Shown: piece after piece, positions 5,767-5,807 of the stretch
How the letters are laid out: every line of letters begins with the position of its first letter
How positions within the stretch are numbered: position 1 is the first letter of the stretch
Assembly: GCA_903913365.1 (NCBI GenBank)
Contig: CAIWKW010000101.1
Span: 1 to 5,807, forward strand
Length of the DNA stretch: 5,807 nt
Direction of reading: 5' to 3'
Source: Candidatus Doudnabacteria bacterium
GTDB lineage: Bacteria > Patescibacteriota > Doudnabacteria > UBA920
The notes under the pieces: generated by a model
Databases searched by the model: none
Told to the model about the DNA's origin: nothing
What the model saw: only the letters and a program-made list of their open reading frames with translations
Translations under genes and position numbers: made by a program

Positions 5767-5775
5767 TGTGGATAA
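5767..5775 (-). promoter_or_regulatory. Perfect DnaA-box 9-mer
   Basis: The plus strand reads TGTGGATAA, so the minus strand is TTATCCACA, identical to the strict E. coli DnaA box (R1 type). It lies in AT-rich intergenic sequence between a terminator and a possible promoter. Only one intergenic copy is visible, so this is a possible DnaA site, not evidence of an origin. About 0.04 such matches would be expected by chance in a window this size. Confidence 0.4.
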
Positions 5776-5781
5776 TTACGT

Positions 5782-5807
5782 TTGTTTGATATTAAAAACT
5801 GTTATAC
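5782..5807 (+). promoter_or_regulatory. Possible promoter cut by the window end
   Basis: TGTTATAC (5800-5807) looks like an extended -10 (TG, one base, TATAC plus an unseen sixth base). The best -35 is TTGTTT (5782-5787) with a short 15-bp spacer. It follows the terminator, where the next gene's promoter would be expected. The decisive last base and the downstream gene are missing. Confidence 0.3.

Overview
The window is a 5.8 kb piece of an AT-rich bacterial chromosome. It most likely comes from the Candidate Phyla Radiation (Patescibacteria), in the Microgenomates, Katanobacteria or Parcubacteria range. That placement is from recalled family resemblance, not a search. It rests on three things: a gene pairing a sigma-70 region 4 helix-turn-helix with HARE-type winged helices, a one-TM protein of a family I associate with these genomes, and a VirD4/TraD-like ATPase carrying the motifs GKTGMGKTT, DPHGD and YVDEFQNF. 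None of the four visible start codons has a clear Shine-Dalgarno sequence. The standard code fits all genes.

Layout: positions 1-172 are the 3' end of secD. A 60-base gap with a degenerate 7-bp tandem array follows, then complete secF (233-1126). A bulged-stem intrinsic terminator (1162-1192) ends the secDF unit. About 15 bases later there is a near-perfect sigma-70 promoter (TTGACA, 17 bp, TATACT with an extended -10 TG) and a leader of about 100 bases. Three genes on the same strand follow: a sigma-R4/HARE regulator (1344-2426), a membrane-anchored protein of unknown function (2472-3812) and a cytosolic coupling-protein-like ATPase (3876-5711). Their gaps are 45 and 63 bases, with no terminator between them. 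The second gap carries another 7-bp tandem array of unrelated sequence. A 13-bp perfect hairpin with a C(UACG)G loop and a U-run (5718-5749) closes the unit. The last 58 bases hold a perfect DnaA-box 9-mer and the possible start of the next promoter.

How the genes may work together: SecD and SecF are the proton-driven accessory subunits of Sec protein export and look like an ordinary housekeeping pair. The three-gene unit downstream is the more interesting part. The membrane protein followed by a TM-less ATPase looks like a VirD4-type coupling protein split into an anchor and a motor. The first gene would be a dedicated or autoregulatory DNA-binding protein. No relaxase, pilin, VirB-like channel gene or integrase is visible, so the moved substrate and the process (DNA transfer, DNA uptake, chromosome handling or protein export) cannot be read from this window.
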